Shown piece after piece: positions 22,916 through 34,239 of a DNA stretch of 64,000 nt. A model generated the notes under the pieces. That model was not told where the DNA came from and did not search any database. It worked only from the letters and a program-made list of their open reading frames with translations. The DNA comes from Catonia carolina. Lineage: Eukaryota > Arthropoda > Insecta > Hemiptera > Achilidae. The stretch's first letter is position 1. The number at the start of each line of letters is the position of its first letter. The position numbers were made by a program, and so were the translations under genes. The stretch is taken from assembly GCA_035578175.1 (NCBI GenBank), contig JAQMRL010000008.1:7168883-7232882 (forward strand), written 5' to 3'.

Positions 22916-23556
22916 TAATTGGTTGGTGTTTCTAAAAAGGGCCAGGTGTGTTTTGTTGGTGACCCTGAAAAGGGCCATTGTATTGTGCGGTTCCAAGCTC
23001 CGTGAAGTTGCAGGGAATACAACAAGCTGAGGGAGAGCTAGGCCTGAATCCGGTAGCCAAGCCATCACTCTTCAGGCACCACTCTCAACATCATTTATTG
23101 CTTGAGTCCCAGCTCCGTATAGTTGGAAGGAATGCAGTAGTAGCGAGTACTAATTAGACTAAAAAAATATTCTTATCATCCAGCGCATTAATTAAATAAA
23201 TACCTTATTATTAACTTGGTCGGATTCATAATATTTAATTTACCTAATACTATTAATTTAATTTACCTAATTACATAATATTTAATTTTAATAATATTTA
23301 ATTGATACAAAATATGTAAATAAATAAATGTAATAAACACAAACAAATATGTTAATTACGGAAAGTTTGAAAATGAATGTTTTGTATCAGAGTAATACAA
23401 TAATTGTTCTCCCAGCATGCATCACTCATTCATTATACCTCACCCGTACCCTTCACCCTGCAACTTAACGGAGCTTGGAACCGAACAATACAATGGCCCT
23501 TTTCAGGGTCACCAACAAAACACACCTGGCCCTTTTTAGAAACACCAACCAAATAA
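22916..23556. repeat. inverted repeat carrying histone-type stem-loops
   Basis: Arms 22916-23012 and 23456-23556 are ~95% identical in inverse orientation, with a 440-bp spacer. Each arm holds GGCCCTTTTCAGGGTC-ACCA and a second GGCCCTTTTTAGAAAC-ACCA. The right arm is followed by a third GGCCCTTTAGGGGT-ACCA (23559-23577). The spacer holds a degraded further copy of the GCTCCGT.AGTTG segment (23112-23135). Confidence 0.7.
23495..23514 (+). promoter_or_regulatory. histone-type 3' stem-loop with ACCA
   Basis: GGCCCT-TTTC-AGGGTC-ACCA: the stem pairs fully (one G-T), with a UUUC loop. Its inverted counterpart is on the minus strand at 22961-22980. Confidence 0.55.
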
Positions 23557-23599
23557 ATGGCCCTTTAGGGGTACCAAATTCACAAGCAAGGTTTTGCCA

Positions 23600-24715
23600 C
23601 ATTTCGTCAGTGATAATATGAATTATATTTGTTTCAATCCGAATAGAAAGAACCTATATCGTCAGTACAATCAATCAATCAATCTAAATTTTTCATAACG
23701 TCAGCAATTAATATTCAACCGTCTGTTCACCAGACTTCTTAACAAAGATAAAAAAAAAACACAATATCGTATAATATAGTACAAGAAAGATACTTTAAGA
23801 AATTACAAGCTTACATTTTGTACTTTTAATCTATCTACCAAGAAAAAATGCAATAAATCATTTCAATAAAATTTTAGAAAAATTTAACTAGAAAGCTTAT
23901 AATATTAAAGGCAAAGTTAATCTAATTATTAAAAAGTTTTATATAAATATACAATTTTATAAGATTGTAAAATTACAAAAGAATGTAACAAACCTTAATG
24001 GAAAATAATATTATACAGAATGTAAAATATGTATAAACAACAAAAATAAAATAACAATAAAAATTTAGCCTAAATATGAACACACAGAGTACGATAAAAA
24101 ATAATAACAAGTAAATTTATAACTAGAGTTGTTCACTTTTTTATCATCTTATAAGTTTTAAAAGTGCCCATAACAGACAGCTTTTTTTGGTTTAACGTCC
24201 GACTCTTCTGCAATTTCTGCTAATGCAGACGGTGAAGGATGAAATTTTTTTTGTAACGCACGAAAAATCAATTTTTACATCACACGGAATTATGAGGGAA
24301 TGGCATTTTACATTCTTTATGGTAATATCACAGAGCCACTATTACATTTAGTTTACAGCTGTAAGCAAAGCAATGTAGAAAATTCTTTTCCCTACAACCA
24401 CGTCTTTAGAAAAATTCTGTAGGTTGGGTTAGAAGGAAGCCATTACACATCCTTTACAACTCGGCAAAGTGTCAAATTTTTTGCCTCTGTGATGGAAAAC
24501 CCCTCCTGAAAAGTAAAATGGACTTGTCTTTCCTTTTCAAGGGCAAACACAGTAACAGAATTGTGATAGCTTCAACATAAACAAAAGAACATACATATAC
24601 GTTGACTTACGCTTGAGCTACATGGATTTCCATTCAAAGCAAACAATTCCCAAACCATCAATGCTACCTACACACTACAGAGGGAATAAAATTTTCCCTG
24701 TTATGATATTCTAAA
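23600..24715. other. AT-rich, only a SINE tail
   Basis: 24185-24285 holds the minus-strand 3' part of a SINE A copy (TTCACCGTCTGCATTAGCAG, preceded by CGTTACAAAAAAAATTTCATC). Nothing else is recognised. Confidence 0.5.
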
Positions 24716-25245
24716 AAGGGCAGCATTCCTAAAAATAAGACCTCTTCTATCGGCCCGCGACCTGAGCCTCGAAACCAGGACCCGCTTCTTGAAGTGCTAC
24801 GTCTTTCCCATCCTCTTGTATGGGGTAGAGGCGTGGACACTCACCAAAGAATGTGAGATCTGACTGCAAGCGTTTGAAATGTGGACCTATCGGAGAATAC
24901 TTCGAATACCGTGGATGAGTGGATGGACAGGGTCACAAATATCGAGGTCCTCAGAAGAATGGGGAAAGAGCTGGAAATCCTGCAGAGCATAAAGATAAGA
25001 AAACTGATATATCTTGGACACATCATGAGGCGGCCTAAATACGAGATTCTGCATCTCATAATTCAAGGGAAACTCGTTGGTAAACGCTCGGTGGGACGCA
25101 GACGAATATCCTGGTTAAGAAATCTGAGAGAAGCGTTTAACTGCTCGTCGCATGACCTTTTCAGAGCAGCAGTGGACAAGGTACAACTGACCATGATGAT
25201 AGCCAACCTTCGTAATGGAGAAGGCACCTGAAGAAGAAGAAGAAT
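24715..25245 (+). mobile_element. LINE 3' part with (GAA)n tail
   Basis: Decayed frames include LKCYVFPILLYGVEAWTL (post-RT region), then ILQSIKIRKLIYLGHIMRRPK, GRRRISWLRNLREAFNCS and MMIANLRNGEGT. The tail is GAAGAAGAAGAA at 25229-25242. 5'-truncated, with frameshifts around 24860-24900. Confidence 0.8.
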
Positions 25246-25895
25246 GATATTCTATTTCTGAAAACACTATCAGATGCGTTAAAGAATTCCCTACAAGAAT
25301 AGTGCAATATTTACCGGTCTCCGATTTATACTGACCTTGCAGAAGCACGTTTTATCAGCCCAACCCCAATCCATTTGGCATCATCTAAAATTAGATTACC
25401 AGTGTGAACAGGGTTAAAGGGCTTGATCCCATTATAAGGAAGGTTAAACCAGAGTTAAATGAACACACAATGTGACTTCTTGGGCCAACTCCACCCATGA
25501 GATGCTTTGTCTCATGAAAGGGATTTTTATTTATGATATCCAGATCCCAAACGAACCAAGGTGTTACAATATTAACATTTATTTTCATAGATGAAGATGA
25601 TAATCAAATTAACAACTTTAAAGCATTAACAATGAAAATAACATTCCTAAATCAATTAAAAAATTATTAAGGAAGGACTGAGGTGAAAATTTAATCATTT
25701 GGGCTAAAAAAAAAATGAATAGGTCAATGGAAAAGCATTGCAAGTAACAAAAACAAATTTTTACAGAAAGTGAAAGATACCATCTGATTCTTAGCTGTAT
25801 AACAATTTTTCACTGTATGACGATTTTGTTTCAAGAATTTCTGAGATTTTAGTTACAATTCACTATTATGATCAAATAGAGGATTTATAGAACGT

Positions 25896-26302
25896 TGTTG
25901 TTGTAGTTGTTGTTTAGGTGATCAGCCTTGTTGGCTGGTTTTAACGTGTAGAGGTTTTACTAAGTAAAACTAGGAGTGAGGTGGTTTACCATTGCCACAA
26001 CTCACTGGGTGGAAAAGTATGCTTATCAGCATGCCGGGCCCTCTAAAAAGCACATATTTTCCACTCTGCAAATGACACCTTCACTTCATTCACCACAGGG
26101 TCTGGCTGTATAATGAAATTCATTACTTTCAGAGGAGACAACCCTGATTAGGGTCTTTTACACCTCTACCTCTTCTGTTCTTAAATGATTCAGTCATTTA
26201 ATTGGCTGACCATGTGATAAGAAACAGAACTATTTATTTTAGACCTGCAACAAACAGATTGAGTGCAAATAATTTGACATTCCACCTGTCTGTTAGGGGC
26301 AA
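25896..26302 (+). mobile_element. SINE family D copy with 11-bp TSD
   Basis: 407 bp. TSD TTATAGAACGT at 25885-25895 and 26303-26313. Confidence 0.9.
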
Positions 26303-26319
26303 TTATAGAACGTATTCCA

Positions 26320-27344
26320 CTGAAAACTCACTTTTGTAAATTTTGTCACTTGCAACGTTTTTCTGTTGAGCCATTCAAATAATGAATCTTTGGTTTTCTG
26401 TATTTTAAATAAGTGTCTATATTATTTGTAGATTGTAAAAAATATTAATTTCTATTCCATAGCCAAATTATGCTCTTTGATGATGTTTTTAATTGTACAA
26501 TACACAGAATTGTCAGGTTCAAAGTAAACATTGGAGTGCAGCAAATTTCATTAGGATTGAATTTTGTAAATTCATATTTTCTAATACTTTAAAATGCATG
26601 CATAAGGGGTGTTCAGAAAGTACATATATCATTTCGTTCAAATGCCAAAAAAATAACACAAATTTTTTATAGTTAAGTTACTATATATAGCATAAAATAA
26701 TACGTAATTACAAGATGTTCAAATTTTCAGGAATTATATGTCACATTAGGTTGGTACAGAGTTGATATTTTCACCACAATTTTCCCTTAATTAACCTAAT
26801 CACTGACAAAAACATATCATAAAAGTATTACATATAAACAAACATTATTAACATCATTGAAATGTTCCCGTATGGATTCTGTAGTAAGAAATTTTATGAC
26901 ATGATTTTATAAATAATTTTGTTACAGTAAGACTCCAATACATGCATAAATCATAAAAAAAATTTCAGTACGTAATTTTAAACAATTCAAATCTATTTTA
27001 CAAAAACGTTAAAGAAATTTAATCTAAAATAATTTTCACAAGGCCTTATTGTTGAATCTCTACGATTCTAAGCTAAATTAAAAGTATGTGACTAGGTAGG
27101 GAATTTCAATCATTTAAAAATAAAATTACATTAATTCTTCTCCTATGCAACCAAGGGAGAGATGAATTGATGAAAATTCAATTTTTTGTCAAATTACGGT
27201 GAGATTTCAAGTCAAAAATAAAAATTTGACATCTTAATACAAGTATTATTCACTAAACCAAGTAAAGTATTTAACTGACAGAATAAGGAACTAACTGTAT
27301 TTATAACACAATTGTGTTACACCACAAAATTTTAAAATCCTATT
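26320..27344. other. AT-rich, nothing recognised
   Basis: A mariner-terminus-like word (GGGGTGTTCAGAAAGTA) occurs at 26608, but no partner end or transposase was found. Confidence 0.4.
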
Positions 27345-27660
27345 CCTAATTTGTGTACATTGCAATCTGTTCAATACAAAACAATAAGCAACCCCATGAC
27401 CCAATCAGATGAAGATGATATGTATGATGTGTAAATGAGATGTAGTCTTGTACAGATCCAGGCCAACCATTCCTGAGAGAGTATGGTTAATTGAACCCCA
27501 ACCATCAAAGTACACCGGTAACCACTGTCTAGTATTCAAATCCGTATAAAAATAACTACCTTTACTAGGATTTGAACTAGGACCTTCATCTTCGAAAATC
27601 AGCTTTTGAACAGCTGACTCGCGGCGACGACTTTACCTCTAGACCAACCCGGTGGGTTAA
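27345..27660 (-). mobile_element. SINE family C with tRNA-like head, minus strand
   Basis: Minus strand: a head GGTTGGTCTAGAGGTAAAG (A box), ~30 nt extra, then AGTTCAAATCCTAG (B box), followed by the family body (GTGGTTACCGGTGTACTTTG) and tail CACAAATTAGGAATAGG. Best-preserved copy of family C. Confidence 0.8.
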
Positions 27661-27758
27661 CCTATCAAATCGTTCTAACAACCATGCATAAAAACAAAAT
27701 AGTGCTGCTAAGGATTAAATACTTTGCTTGGTTTAGTAATAACTTCTAAAATAATACG

Positions 27759-29344
27759 TGAAGATGGGATCATTGCAGAGTACTGGAAACTTCTGGAGGA
27801 CCGTCAGCTCGGACTTCTGGTTAAAACTTTGCAGAAGGTGTGGGAGACCGAAGAAATCCCAGAAGAATGGACATCGGCACTCATCCACCCTCTACACAAA
27901 AAAGGGGATAAGACCGACACTAACAACTACAGAGGAATTTCACTATTGCCGGTCACATATAAAATCTTCTCGAAGGCCCTACTGACAAGAGCAGATGATC
28001 AACTCGACGTGCAGCTCGGTGAATACCAAGCGGGCTTCAGGAAATCTCGGTCATGCCCCGAACAAATCCGGAACCTCAAACATGTCATCGAACACTGCAG
28101 AGTCCGACAAAAGCCACTGACTATCGTATTTGTTGACTTCAAAAAAGCTTACGACTCCATAGACAGGGAATCACTGCTCGGGATACTAGAGGAATTCGGA
28201 CTAGACAACAAAAAGAGAAATCTTTTCGCGAAGACTATCAACAATACGCAGTCCAAAGTCAAGTTCAGAACTTGTATCTCCAAGCCTTTTGAAGTAAAGT
28301 CAGGGGTAAGACAGGGAGATGGACTCTCCCCACTGATGTTCAATTGTGCTCTCGAGAAGGTCATCAGAGAATGGAGGAAAACAGCACCAAGAGGAGTCAA
28401 ACTCGGAAGAGAACTTAAGATCAACTGCTTCGCCTTTGCGGATGACCTGGCACTTCTGGCGAACTCAGAAGAGGAGGCGATCACACAGGTCGAAACTCTA
28501 CATGAACTAGCGGTCAAGATCGGGCTCCAAATATCGTACGAGAAAACGCAGTACATCTCCAACCAGAAAACGGATCGGACACATTTCAAGACCAAACATG
28601 GAAAAATCCAGAGGGTGACCAGGTTCAAATACCTTGGCGAATGGATTGAACCAAACAACAATGAAAAATATGCAATAGAAAACCGAGCCAACAAGTTTGA
28701 AGTAGCGTGCAGACTGACGTCTCAGATATACAATAAAAAATCCATCTCCAAAAATGCAAAAATAAGACATTATCATACAGTGATTCGACCGGAAGTTCTC
28801 TACGCATCAGAATGCCTCGCACTTAGACAGAAGGCTCCATTAGAAAAACTAATCCGTAAAGAAAGAAGGATCATCCGCAAGATTTTAGGGCCCAAATACA
28901 AAGAAGGAGAATATAGACTCCGCAGCAATGAAGAAGTCTACCAACACACAGAAAAAATCACATCCATCATGAAGAAACGAAGAATTGCTTTCTACGCACA
29001 CACAGTGAGAATGAACGAGCATAGGCTCTCAAAACAAATCCTGAACTACAAAGAAAAATTGAAAAATCCCGATGGATGGCTCAAAGAGATAAAAACAGAC
29101 TGCAACAAACTCCAGATAACGGAGACGGACATCATACAAAGAACACCTCTCAGACATAAACTCAAACTAGTGCTCCAGGAAGAGGACAGTAAAAGATCAA
29201 GACCTAAATGGTCGGAAGAACGAAAACGTGACTTTTCCAAGAAAATGAAAGAATACTGGGCGAAGAGGAAAGCACAGAAGAAAAACTGAGAAATCGCGGT
29301 CCTTTGTAGGCCATAACGTAAATAATAATAATAATAATAATACG
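27759..29344 (+). mobile_element. LINE with reverse transcriptase, (AAT)n tail and TSD
   Basis: 5'-truncated LINE of ~1.58 kb. ATAATACG flanks it at 27751-27758 and 29337-29344. The 3' UTR contains CGGTCCTTTGTAGGCCATAA, followed by AATAATAATAAT. Shorter relatives with the same 3' word are at 45515-46095 (minus) and 48478-48950. Confidence 0.85.
27760..29289 (+). CDS. reverse transcriptase of a non-LTR retrotransposon (5'-truncated, frame open)
   Basis: About 509 codons remain open to the TGA at 29287. Family motifs in order: IPEEWTSALIHPLHKKGD, NYRGISLLPVTYKIFSK, EYQAGFRKSRSCPEQI, IVFVDFKKAYDSIDR (catalytic Asp), SGVRQGDGLSPLMFN, CFAFADDLALLA (the catalytic pair) and FKYLGEWI, then the C-terminal region IMKKRRIAFYAHTVRMNEHRL. 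This is the fingers-palm-thumb order of LINE reverse transcriptases. The endonuclease is missing. The first in-frame ATG (27724) lies in host DNA left of the insertion point, so any start there is accidental. The uninterrupted frame suggests a fairly recent insertion. The clade looks RTE-like from the motifs and the microsatellite tail, but this is not certain. Confidence 0.85.
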   Translation, partial: EDGIIAEYWKLLEDRQLGLLVKTLQKVWETEEIPEEWTSALIHPLHKKGDKTDTNNYRGISLLPVTYKIFSKALLTRADDQLDVQLGEYQAGFRKSRSCPEQIRNLKHVIEHCRVRQKPLTIVFVDFKKAYDSIDRESLLGILEEFGLDNKKRNLFAKTINNTQSKVKFRTCISKPFEVKSGVRQGDGLSPLMFNCALEKVIREWRKTAPRGVKLGRELKINCFAFADDLALLANSEEEAITQVETLHELAVKIGLQISYEKTQYISNQKTDRTHFKTKHGKIQRVTRFKYLGEWIEPNNNEKYAIENRANKFEVACRLTSQIYNKKSISKNAKIRHYHTVIRPEVLYASECLALRQKAPLEKLIRKERRIIRKILGPKYKEGEYRLRSNEEVYQHTEKITSIMKKRRIAFYAHTVRMNEHRLSKQILNYKEKLKNPDGWLKEIKTDCNKLQITETDIIQRTPLRHKLKLVLQEEDSKRSRPKWSEERKRDFSKKMKEYWAKRKAQKKN

Positions 29345-29499
29345 CACAATATTACGATTATTTTCATAAAATTAATAATATTACAAAAATGTTAACAACT
29401 TTATGACTAAATATAAACATAACACCTTCATCCAATCAATTTTTTAATTGAAAAATAAATCTTTATAATGCATTCTGCAGTTTTAAATTAATTCTATTT

Positions 29500-29890
29500 T
29501 ATATAATGAATTTATATAATAAATTTCATTAACATTCCTTTAACTGTGTCAACTTTTATTTTCACTTACACGTGTTTCGGTGGATCCACCATCATCTGAG
29601 TAAATAACATATAATTGAAACTAAAAACTTTATTTATTAAAAATCTATAGAAGATGGTACATTTTTTGTATCTCTTTTACTTGGATTTATGTATGACAAT
29701 CAATTAAAACTTGATAAGTTTGAGCCCTGCTCAACTGACACCCGGTTGCATCAGACCCCCGCATACATTTTTGTATGAGTTTATTCATACAAAATGGTGG
29801 ATCCACCGAAACACGTGTAAGTGAAAATAAAAGTTGACGCAGTTGAAAAGGAAGGTTAGTGAAATTTATTATATAAAATAGAATTTTTTA
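29500..29890. repeat. foldback repeat related to the hammerhead palindrome at 51.6 kb (degenerate)
   Basis: Arms ~29527-29596 and ~29808-29875 contain CACTTACACGTGTTTCGG and its inverse, as at 51563-51762, with a ~210-bp spacer. On the minus strand the ribozyme core reads CAGATGA instead of CTGATGA, so it should be inactive. Confidence 0.7.
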
Positions 29891-30146
29891 ATTACTTTCC
29901 TTAAATGGGAAAGTTGAAGTACAATAATTTATTTTTCATTCTTAAGGCAGAAAAACTCTTACAATCTATTGTGCCAAATCGTTGGCATAGCTTGCCTCCT
30001 TTTTGGTATCATATTTCAAGGTAACATTAAGGTATAATAATGACTAACATAAAATTCAGGTACAAATTAAGGATTAATACAGGTAGGTAAAAATAGATAA
30101 AATATTTTTTTGAGGTAGTTAACAGATTCAACAATAAGGTATATTT

Positions 30147-30482
30147 CAGCCGTTGTTAGTTTGCTTCTACTGTCAACAAACAAAAGCCTCCTACTACAGG
30201 ATGCACGCTAGAGTCTACGACTTTACGGATGTCGTATTCCTATTAAGTTAACTATTTTTTAAATTATAAGTACTTAAAGTACTAAAATCATCAGTCATGA
30301 TTATGATGTAGGCCTAACAATTTCATTTAAAAAAATACTCTTAAAAGTATTTTGTATTTAAATACTTTTGAAAGTAATTTGTTGTTACTTTTTAATCAGC
30401 GTGTATGCATTTTGATACAATGCGCATGCTCAGTGACGTCATTATTTGTTTACATTAGGAGCAAACTAAGAGAGGCTGGACT
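30147..30482. mobile_element. 349-bp-family TIR element, copy 2
   Basis: Inverse orientation to 10371-10719, with the same internal AAGTATTT/TGACGTCA words. Confidence 0.75.
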
Positions 30483-30489
30483 ATAAGCA

Positions 30490-30811
30490 AATTCATTCTT
30501 AACTTTTTTTCATCAAAAGACTTTTCATTTTCAATACGGCAAGAATTCATTTAACATGTTACGTGTAAATTCCAAGCAGTGGATAATTTACAACTTACAA
30601 TAAGATGACATAAATGTCTTCATTCAGGTAATCTCGACTTTCTCAAAATAAAATTAATTTTATTAAAATGAAATTAAAAAAACTATATTCACTTTCGCTT
30701 TCAGATTATTCAAAATTATCACGTATTTTGAATAATTTCATTATTATCTGACTGGAATTGACCCATAACATGTAACTTTAATAAAGAAAATTTATTCTTA
30801 AAACTATGTAT

Positions 30812-30852
<41 letters not shown>

Positions 30853-31238
30853 TTATTTACAGTTAGTTCAAAATAGCAAAACGATAGTTCCTTTTATACA
30901 GGAGAAAATTATTAATAAGATAAGTTATAATGTGCCCATAACAGACAGGTGGAGTGTCGAATTATTTACACTTAATCTGTTCGTTGCAGACTACTGTCTT
31001 TGTGTGTGTGTGTGTGTGTGTGTGTATTGTGTAAAGTTATTGTGTATCTGTATTAAATTCAGTTTTGTGTATTCAGTTTCATTTTGTACGTGTATTCTAT
31101 AAAATTGATTGTAAGTAGTGCTAAGTAAATTATTAAGTTATTTATTGTTTATAATTTATTTTGTAAATCTTTTAGTGTAATAAATATTTGTAATTGTAAA
31201 CTATAGTGTATTAATTATTTAATAACATAGATCCCAAA
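30490..31238. other. AT-rich with simple repeats and a SINE D end
   Basis: (TAA)n at 30815-30850 and (TG)n at 31002-31025. 30930-30990 is the inverted 3' end of SINE D (CCCATAACAGACAGGTGGAG). Confidence 0.6.
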
Positions 31239-31358
31239 ATGGACCTTAGCGATAAGTGTCACAGTATTGTTACACGTAGGATAAATGAATTGGTTCGCCA
31301 GTATGGTTATTCCCAGTCTACAATTTCCACGATTGTAAAGCAAAAAAGTCAGTTTTAA
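31239..31358 (+). pseudogene. possible helix-turn-helix fragment of a pogo/Tc1-type transposase
   Basis: 39 codons, with NELVRQYGYSQSTISTIVKQ forming a plausible recognition-helix pattern found in psq/CENP-B-type DNA-binding domains. A stop follows immediately. No TIRs were found around it. Confidence 0.35.
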
Positions 31359-31577
31359 ACGACGTTAAAGTGTCTGATAGATCAAACACAATTCAAAAAG
31401 GCATTTTTTTTATAATTATACCTACGAGGGCGAATCAAATATAAACGGTAATTTTGCTGTTGACAGTTCCAAACACGTTTGGACCAGATGTGGCGGTGAG
31501 CAGTCATTGTTTTGTTTAATAGGAGTGGGGGAACAGCTTACTTCGCAGCATTGTTGTGTTCTGCCATCAGTACAGCC

Positions 31578-32645
31578 ATGACCGAGCGAGAGGTACATCC
31601 ATCTGTTGCACAACGAATCGTCATAAAAGTTTTAGCAAATGAACGTGTTAAGCCTTCGGAATTTTTTACTCGTTTGCGGGCACAGTTTGGGGACACTACT
31701 CTGTCTAAGAACCGAGTGTATACGTGGGCCAGAGAATTTAGGGGTGGGCGAGAACGTGTTGAAAACGAAAGTCACCGTCGACGCCCAAGGTCAAGTCTCA
31801 CAGATGACAACATTAGTGCCGTTCGAGAGCTTATAAGGTGATCGCCGGTTAACTGTTCAAGAAATCTCGTCATAAATTGGTATCAGCTACGGGAGTGTTC
31901 AGTCTGCAATCACAGACCACCTTGGCTTCAGAAAGTGTAGTGCTCGATGGGTTCCAAGGTTGCTGTCCGGAAATTAAAAACAGGTCAGGTCGGAGATCGC
32001 CGGGAGACTTCTGCATTGATTTCAAGAAGAAGGTGAAGATTTTTTGAAGCACATCGTCACATGTGATGAGACGTGGGTCCACCATTACACTCCCGAATCG
32101 AAAATGGCAAGTAAGGAGTGGCGAAGGAAGGATGAAGGCTGCTCAGTGAAAGCCAAAACTCGTCTCTCAGCTGTAAAAGTTCTTGCAACAATTTTTTTTG
32201 ACTCAAGGGGAGTTCTACTCATTGATTTTCTTCACGATCAACGAACAGTGAATGCGGCTTACTACTGCCAGGTGCTACAGTCGGCAAAAACCAGTTACCG
32301 AAACAAAAGACGAGGTGTGCCCATTAGAGATGTCATCCTTCTCCATGACAACGCAAGGCTTCACACCGCATTGTTGACAAGGGATAAATTGGAAGAAATG
32401 GGCTGGTAAACTCTCGAACACCCTCCTTACAGTCCAGACTTGTTTCCTTGTGACTACTTTTTGTTTGCGCCTCTGAAAGAATCACTTGGAGGAAAACGAT
32501 TTGAAAGCAATGAAGATGTCAAGAAGCACGTGAGCGATTGGTTGACAACTCTCCCTCAATCTTTTTATGAACAGGCAATATTCAAGCTTCCAAATCGGTG
32601 GCAGAAGTGTGTAAATAATGCAGGAGACTATATTGATAAATGTTG
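31578..32645 (+). pseudogene. mariner transposase, inactive
   Basis: From MTEREVHPSVAQRIVIKVL: an N-terminal HTH (VYTWAREFRGGRERVENE), a stop/frameshift after VRELIR at 31841, and a degraded middle with ARWVPRLLSG-like remains. The core then has TCDETWVHHYTPESK (first Asp), LHDNARLHT (second Asp) and PYSPDLFPCDYFLFAPLKE (third Asp), i.e. the DD34D pattern, and ends at 32645 (YIDKC). A stop after EEMGW at 32409 separates the last two catalytic regions. At least two stops plus a frameshift make it non-functional. Confidence 0.9.
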
Positions 32646-32693
32646 AAGGCATAGTTTTTGTATAATATTATTCAATAAATATAATTTAAAAAA

Positions 32694-33642
32694 TCTGGTG
32701 TGAAACACTCACACAACTTTCTCTTGCCAGTGCAAATAATTAACAATAAACCTAACATTAGTAATAAAACATAAGAAATAAACAAAAAACTAACCTCAAC
32801 AAACATAACCTAATTTTAATCATGAGTGAAAGACGCAAAATGAAAATCAACCTCAGTTTGGCTTAGAAATACGGAAAATCACTCTTTCTCTCTAAACTAG
32901 GCTCTGTAGAGAAAAATGCTTTAAATAAAAGTTGTAGATCTTTTAATTTTCTATAAATTTAATTATATACACTTTTGTCGTAAAATGCATACTAAGGCCG
33001 AAATGTTAAAAAAATCGATTTTTCTCACGTTTTCGTGAGAAAAAAAACAGAAAATCGCAAATTACCGCTAAACTAAGCGTTATACAAAAAAATGTTTGAA
33101 ATAAAAGTTGTAGGTTTTTAAATTCTCTACAACTTTTATTATATAAGTTTTTGCGCTAAAATTTATATTAAAGCCGTAATCTTAAAAAAACAACTTTTTT
33201 ACGTGAAAACAGCCTCACCGAGAATTTCAGCAAACATGGCGCCTACCCTATCTTGTAGAGAATAAAAAATTGAGTAAAATAGGCGATTTTAAAAAAAATC
33301 GTAGGACCAGTTTTTGAGAAAATCGCAAAAAACTGAAAAATTATACGAATAAACTACTACTTCCGATTGACCGATTTTGATGAAAATGTTCGTGTCGCGT
33401 CCGGTAGTGGTATGTAACTTAAGTTTCAAGTTTCAAGTTCGTACGACGTTCCGTTCTTGAGATATTCTGTTCACACACACACACACAGACACACACACAC
33501 ACACACACAGACCAATCGCTAAAAACATGTTTTTGGGTTCAGGGGGTCTGAAAACGTATAGATCCGGTGAAAACTCGATTTCGAAAAATCGACATGAAAA
33601 CAATACTTTCCTTCCTATATATTCATATAGGCAAGAGAAAGT
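32694..33642 (+). mobile_element. Helentron/HINE-like element, reference copy
   Basis: 949 bp, from TCTGGTGTGAAACACTCACA to GAGAAAGT. The left subterminal word ACTTTCTCTTGCC begins ~22 bp in, whereas its inverse is at the very right end: an asymmetric arrangement described for Helentron-associated elements. A hairpin CCTATATATTCATATAGG precedes the right end, and a (CA)n run is at 33472-33509. It is inserted within an A-run (A/A, i.e. T/T) of the mariner with no clear target duplication. Noncoding. Confidence 0.75.
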
Positions 33643-33679
33643 AAAAATTACCATTTATATTTGATTCGCCCTCGTATTA

Positions 33680-34236
33680 TCAAATCATTTGTACTGAAAT
33701 CAGCGCTATTTGAAGAATGTTTAGGGTTATCTGTACGTAGAGGTTAATGTAAATTTCTTGTGGAATTGTATATATGGTCTCTAATGATTGGGCAAGAATG
33801 CGGTCTCACAATACAATATTTTCGCTTTACGATCATTCTTCCGGAACGAATTACGATCATAATGTGAGGGCCTACTGTATATGTTCCTCATAAAAAAACA
33901 ATACTATCTTGCCATTTTGTACCAACCGCTATACAGGTATACAACTAATTAACAATGAAAACTTAAAAACAACGATAACATCGTAATATGATACAATAAA
34001 ATTGACTGAATCAATCAATAGTAAGCTTTGTGAAATAAATAATCATAAAAATTCCAGTAATATTTCATTTACCCAGAATAATTTTCGTAAGGATATATTT
34101 TTTACTGTCATCAGTCTCTTGACTGGTTTAATGCAGTTCTCCAACCTGTTCTATCTTGTGCAAGTCGTTTCATATCTACATACCTACGACAGCCTACATC
34201 TTTTGTAATTCGCTTTAAATGTAGAATAATATAAAC
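33680..34236. other. nothing recognised
   Basis: No supported feature. Confidence 0.4.
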
Positions 34237-34239
34237 ATT

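Larger units (their letters stand above)
31425..33674 (+). mobile_element. mariner element, TA target, with nested HINE-like element
   Basis: The TIR CGAGGGCGAATCAAATATAA starts at 31425 and its inverse ends at 33674. TA is at 31423-31424 and 33675-33676. The native element would be ~1.3 kb; the excess is the insertion at 32694-33642, placed ~32 bp inside the right end. Confidence 0.92.

Noticed and set aside
27724..27758. N-terminal extension of the LINE reverse transcriptase
   Set aside because: The target-site duplication shows the LINE begins at 27759; codons before it are chance host sequence.
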